Assembly (NCBI GenBank): GCA_023398295.1
Contig: JAEWSL010000029.1
Span: 1-7,086, forward strand
DNA: 7,086 nt
Reading direction: 5' to 3'
Source of the DNA: Elusimicrobiota bacterium
GTDB taxonomy: Bacteria; Elusimicrobiota; Elusimicrobia; Elusimicrobiales; Elusimicrobiaceae
Positions within the stretch are counted from its first letter, which is position 1; each line of letters opens with the position of its first letter. The notes below the pieces were generated by a model. It had not been told where the DNA came from. It saw only the letters and a program-made list of their open reading frames with translations, and searched no databases. A program made the position numbers and the translations under genes. Positions 6,528 through 7,086 of this stretch are shown piece after piece.

Positions 6528-7086
6528 TTACATTCCCCCCGTCTGAAGAAACTTAAAAAATTCCGCAACGCCGTTCATAACCATATTGACGGACATCAAA
6601 ATTAAAAGCATGCCCATAAGCCTTTCCATCGCGATAAGCCCGCGTCTGCCCAAAAGATTGCTTATAGGAAAAGACAGCATCAAAACAACCGCGTTTGCCG
6701 CCGAAGCTATTAAAAGCGAAGCCAACAATTTAAGGGCCGTCATGGCGGGCGAAGCCGATAAAATTAAAAGCATGCTCAGGCTTGCCGGCCCCGCTATAAG
6801 AGGAATCGCCAAGGGGACTATAAAAGGCTCCTCGTCTTTTGGATTTGTTTTTGTTTCCCCGTCTTCCAGAGAGTTAAAAACAAGCTTTACGGAAATAATA
6901 AATAAAATTATGCCGCCCGCAATAGGCATGGAGTAACCTTTAATGCCAAGCCAGTTAAGCACGCCCTTGCCCGCAAAAACAAATAAAAGCATTATGGCAA
7001 GAGCAATTGCAATCTCCCTGACCAAAACGCGGGAGCGCCTCTCCGGCGCAACTTTTTTTAACGCAGTTATAAATAAGGGAATATTA
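6528..7086 (-). CDS. MarC-family integral membrane protein (5' end beyond the window)
   Basis: A polytopic inner-membrane protein of the MarC family (E. coli relatives MarC, YchE, YhgN). The molecular function of the family is unsettled; the old link to multiple antibiotic resistance was not upheld. The frame is open to the window edge and shows 185 residues. The first visible ones (NIPLFITALKKVAPERR) match the family's conserved N-terminal segment after the first membrane helix, so a TTG at 7025 is not the true start and roughly 15-20 residues are missing upstream. Further family signatures are PLAIPLIAGPAS at visible residues 91-102, and ERLMGMLLILMSVNM near the C-terminus with a following NG. 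Hydrophobic segments alternate with a short charged loop (GETKTNPKDEEP) before the PLAIPL helix. The stop TAA lies 1 bp before the thioredoxin-CcdA gene, which implies co-transcription. Family assignment is confident; the physiological role is unknown. Confidence 0.9.
   Translation of the reverse strand, partial: NIPLFITALKKVAPERRSRVLVREIAIALAIMLLFVFAGKGVLNWLGIKGYSMPIAGGIILFIISVKLVFNSLEDGETKTNPKDEEPFIVPLAIPLIAGPASLSMLLILSASPAMTALKLLASLLIASAANAVVLMLSFPISNLLGRRGLIAMERLMGMLLILMSVNMVMNGVAEFFKFLQTGGM
6535..6540 (-). promoter_or_regulatory. Probable ribosome binding site for the thioredoxin-CcdA gene
   Basis: A G-rich GGGGGGAA run inside the last codons of the MarC-family gene sits 8 nt upstream of the GTG at 6526. 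It supports that GTG over the in-frame ATG at 6568, which would add 14 charged/aromatic residues in front of a good signal peptide. The match to the Shine-Dalgarno consensus is imperfect, so re-initiation by ribosomes finishing the MarC gene (stop 1 bp away) may also contribute. Confidence 0.5.

Noticed and set aside
6527..6568. Upstream ATG at 6568 as start of the thioredoxin-CcdA gene
   Set aside because: It would overlap the MarC-family gene by 41 bp and place a charged/aromatic extension before a clean signal peptide. The GTG at 6526 has a G-rich site 8 nt upstream.
7023..7025. TTG as start of the MarC-family gene
   Set aside because: The frame continues upstream with conserved family residues (NIPLFI, PERR), so the real start is outside the window.

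Overview
This window is a compact, one-directional gene array. Six protein-coding genes lie on the minus strand, and every one is predicted to be membrane-embedded. Read in the direction of transcription (high to low coordinates) they are: a MarC-family membrane protein (5' end outside the window), an exported thioredoxin fused to a CcdA/DsbD-like electron-transfer membrane domain, a ClC-family anion channel/transporter with a long charged C-terminal tail, and three tandem paralogues (here called A, B and C) of a polytopic membrane protein that resembles the DUF6056 / GT-C glycosyltransferase-like group. Paralogue C runs off the low-coordinate edge of the window. It has no stop codon here, so a simple ORF caller would miss it, but its frame is open across all 1100 bases.

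The gaps between genes are 1 bp, 0 bp, a 26-bp overlap, 4 bp and 36 bp. I see no terminator or convincing promoter anywhere in the window. The simplest reading is one polycistronic unit with translational coupling, whose promoter lies beyond position 7086. No stretch over 300 bases lacks a gene, and I found no RNA genes, insertion sequences or CRISPR repeats. Plus-strand open frames are antisense shadows.

The organism cannot be named from the sequence with confidence. It is a bacterium of moderate GC whose codon use mixes GCG/CGC/GGC codons with many AAA/TTT/ATA/TTA codons, and it exports proteins by Sec signal peptides. This style reminds me of the Elusimicrobiota, but that is an impression and not a demonstrated assignment.

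Functionally, the first three genes are general envelope functions: a MarC-type protein of unknown role, transfer of reducing power across the membrane to an extracytoplasmic thioredoxin, and anion transport. The last three look like members of a small local family that may transfer or handle lipid-linked sugars for surface glycans. I see no obvious biochemical link between the two halves beyond co-transcription. The most interesting signal is a nearly identical 74-bp tract near the 5' ends of paralogues A and B. The rest of those two genes is strongly diverged, and over its body B resembles C more than A, which points to local gene conversion or recent recombination. I found no evidence for a wholly new system in the window.
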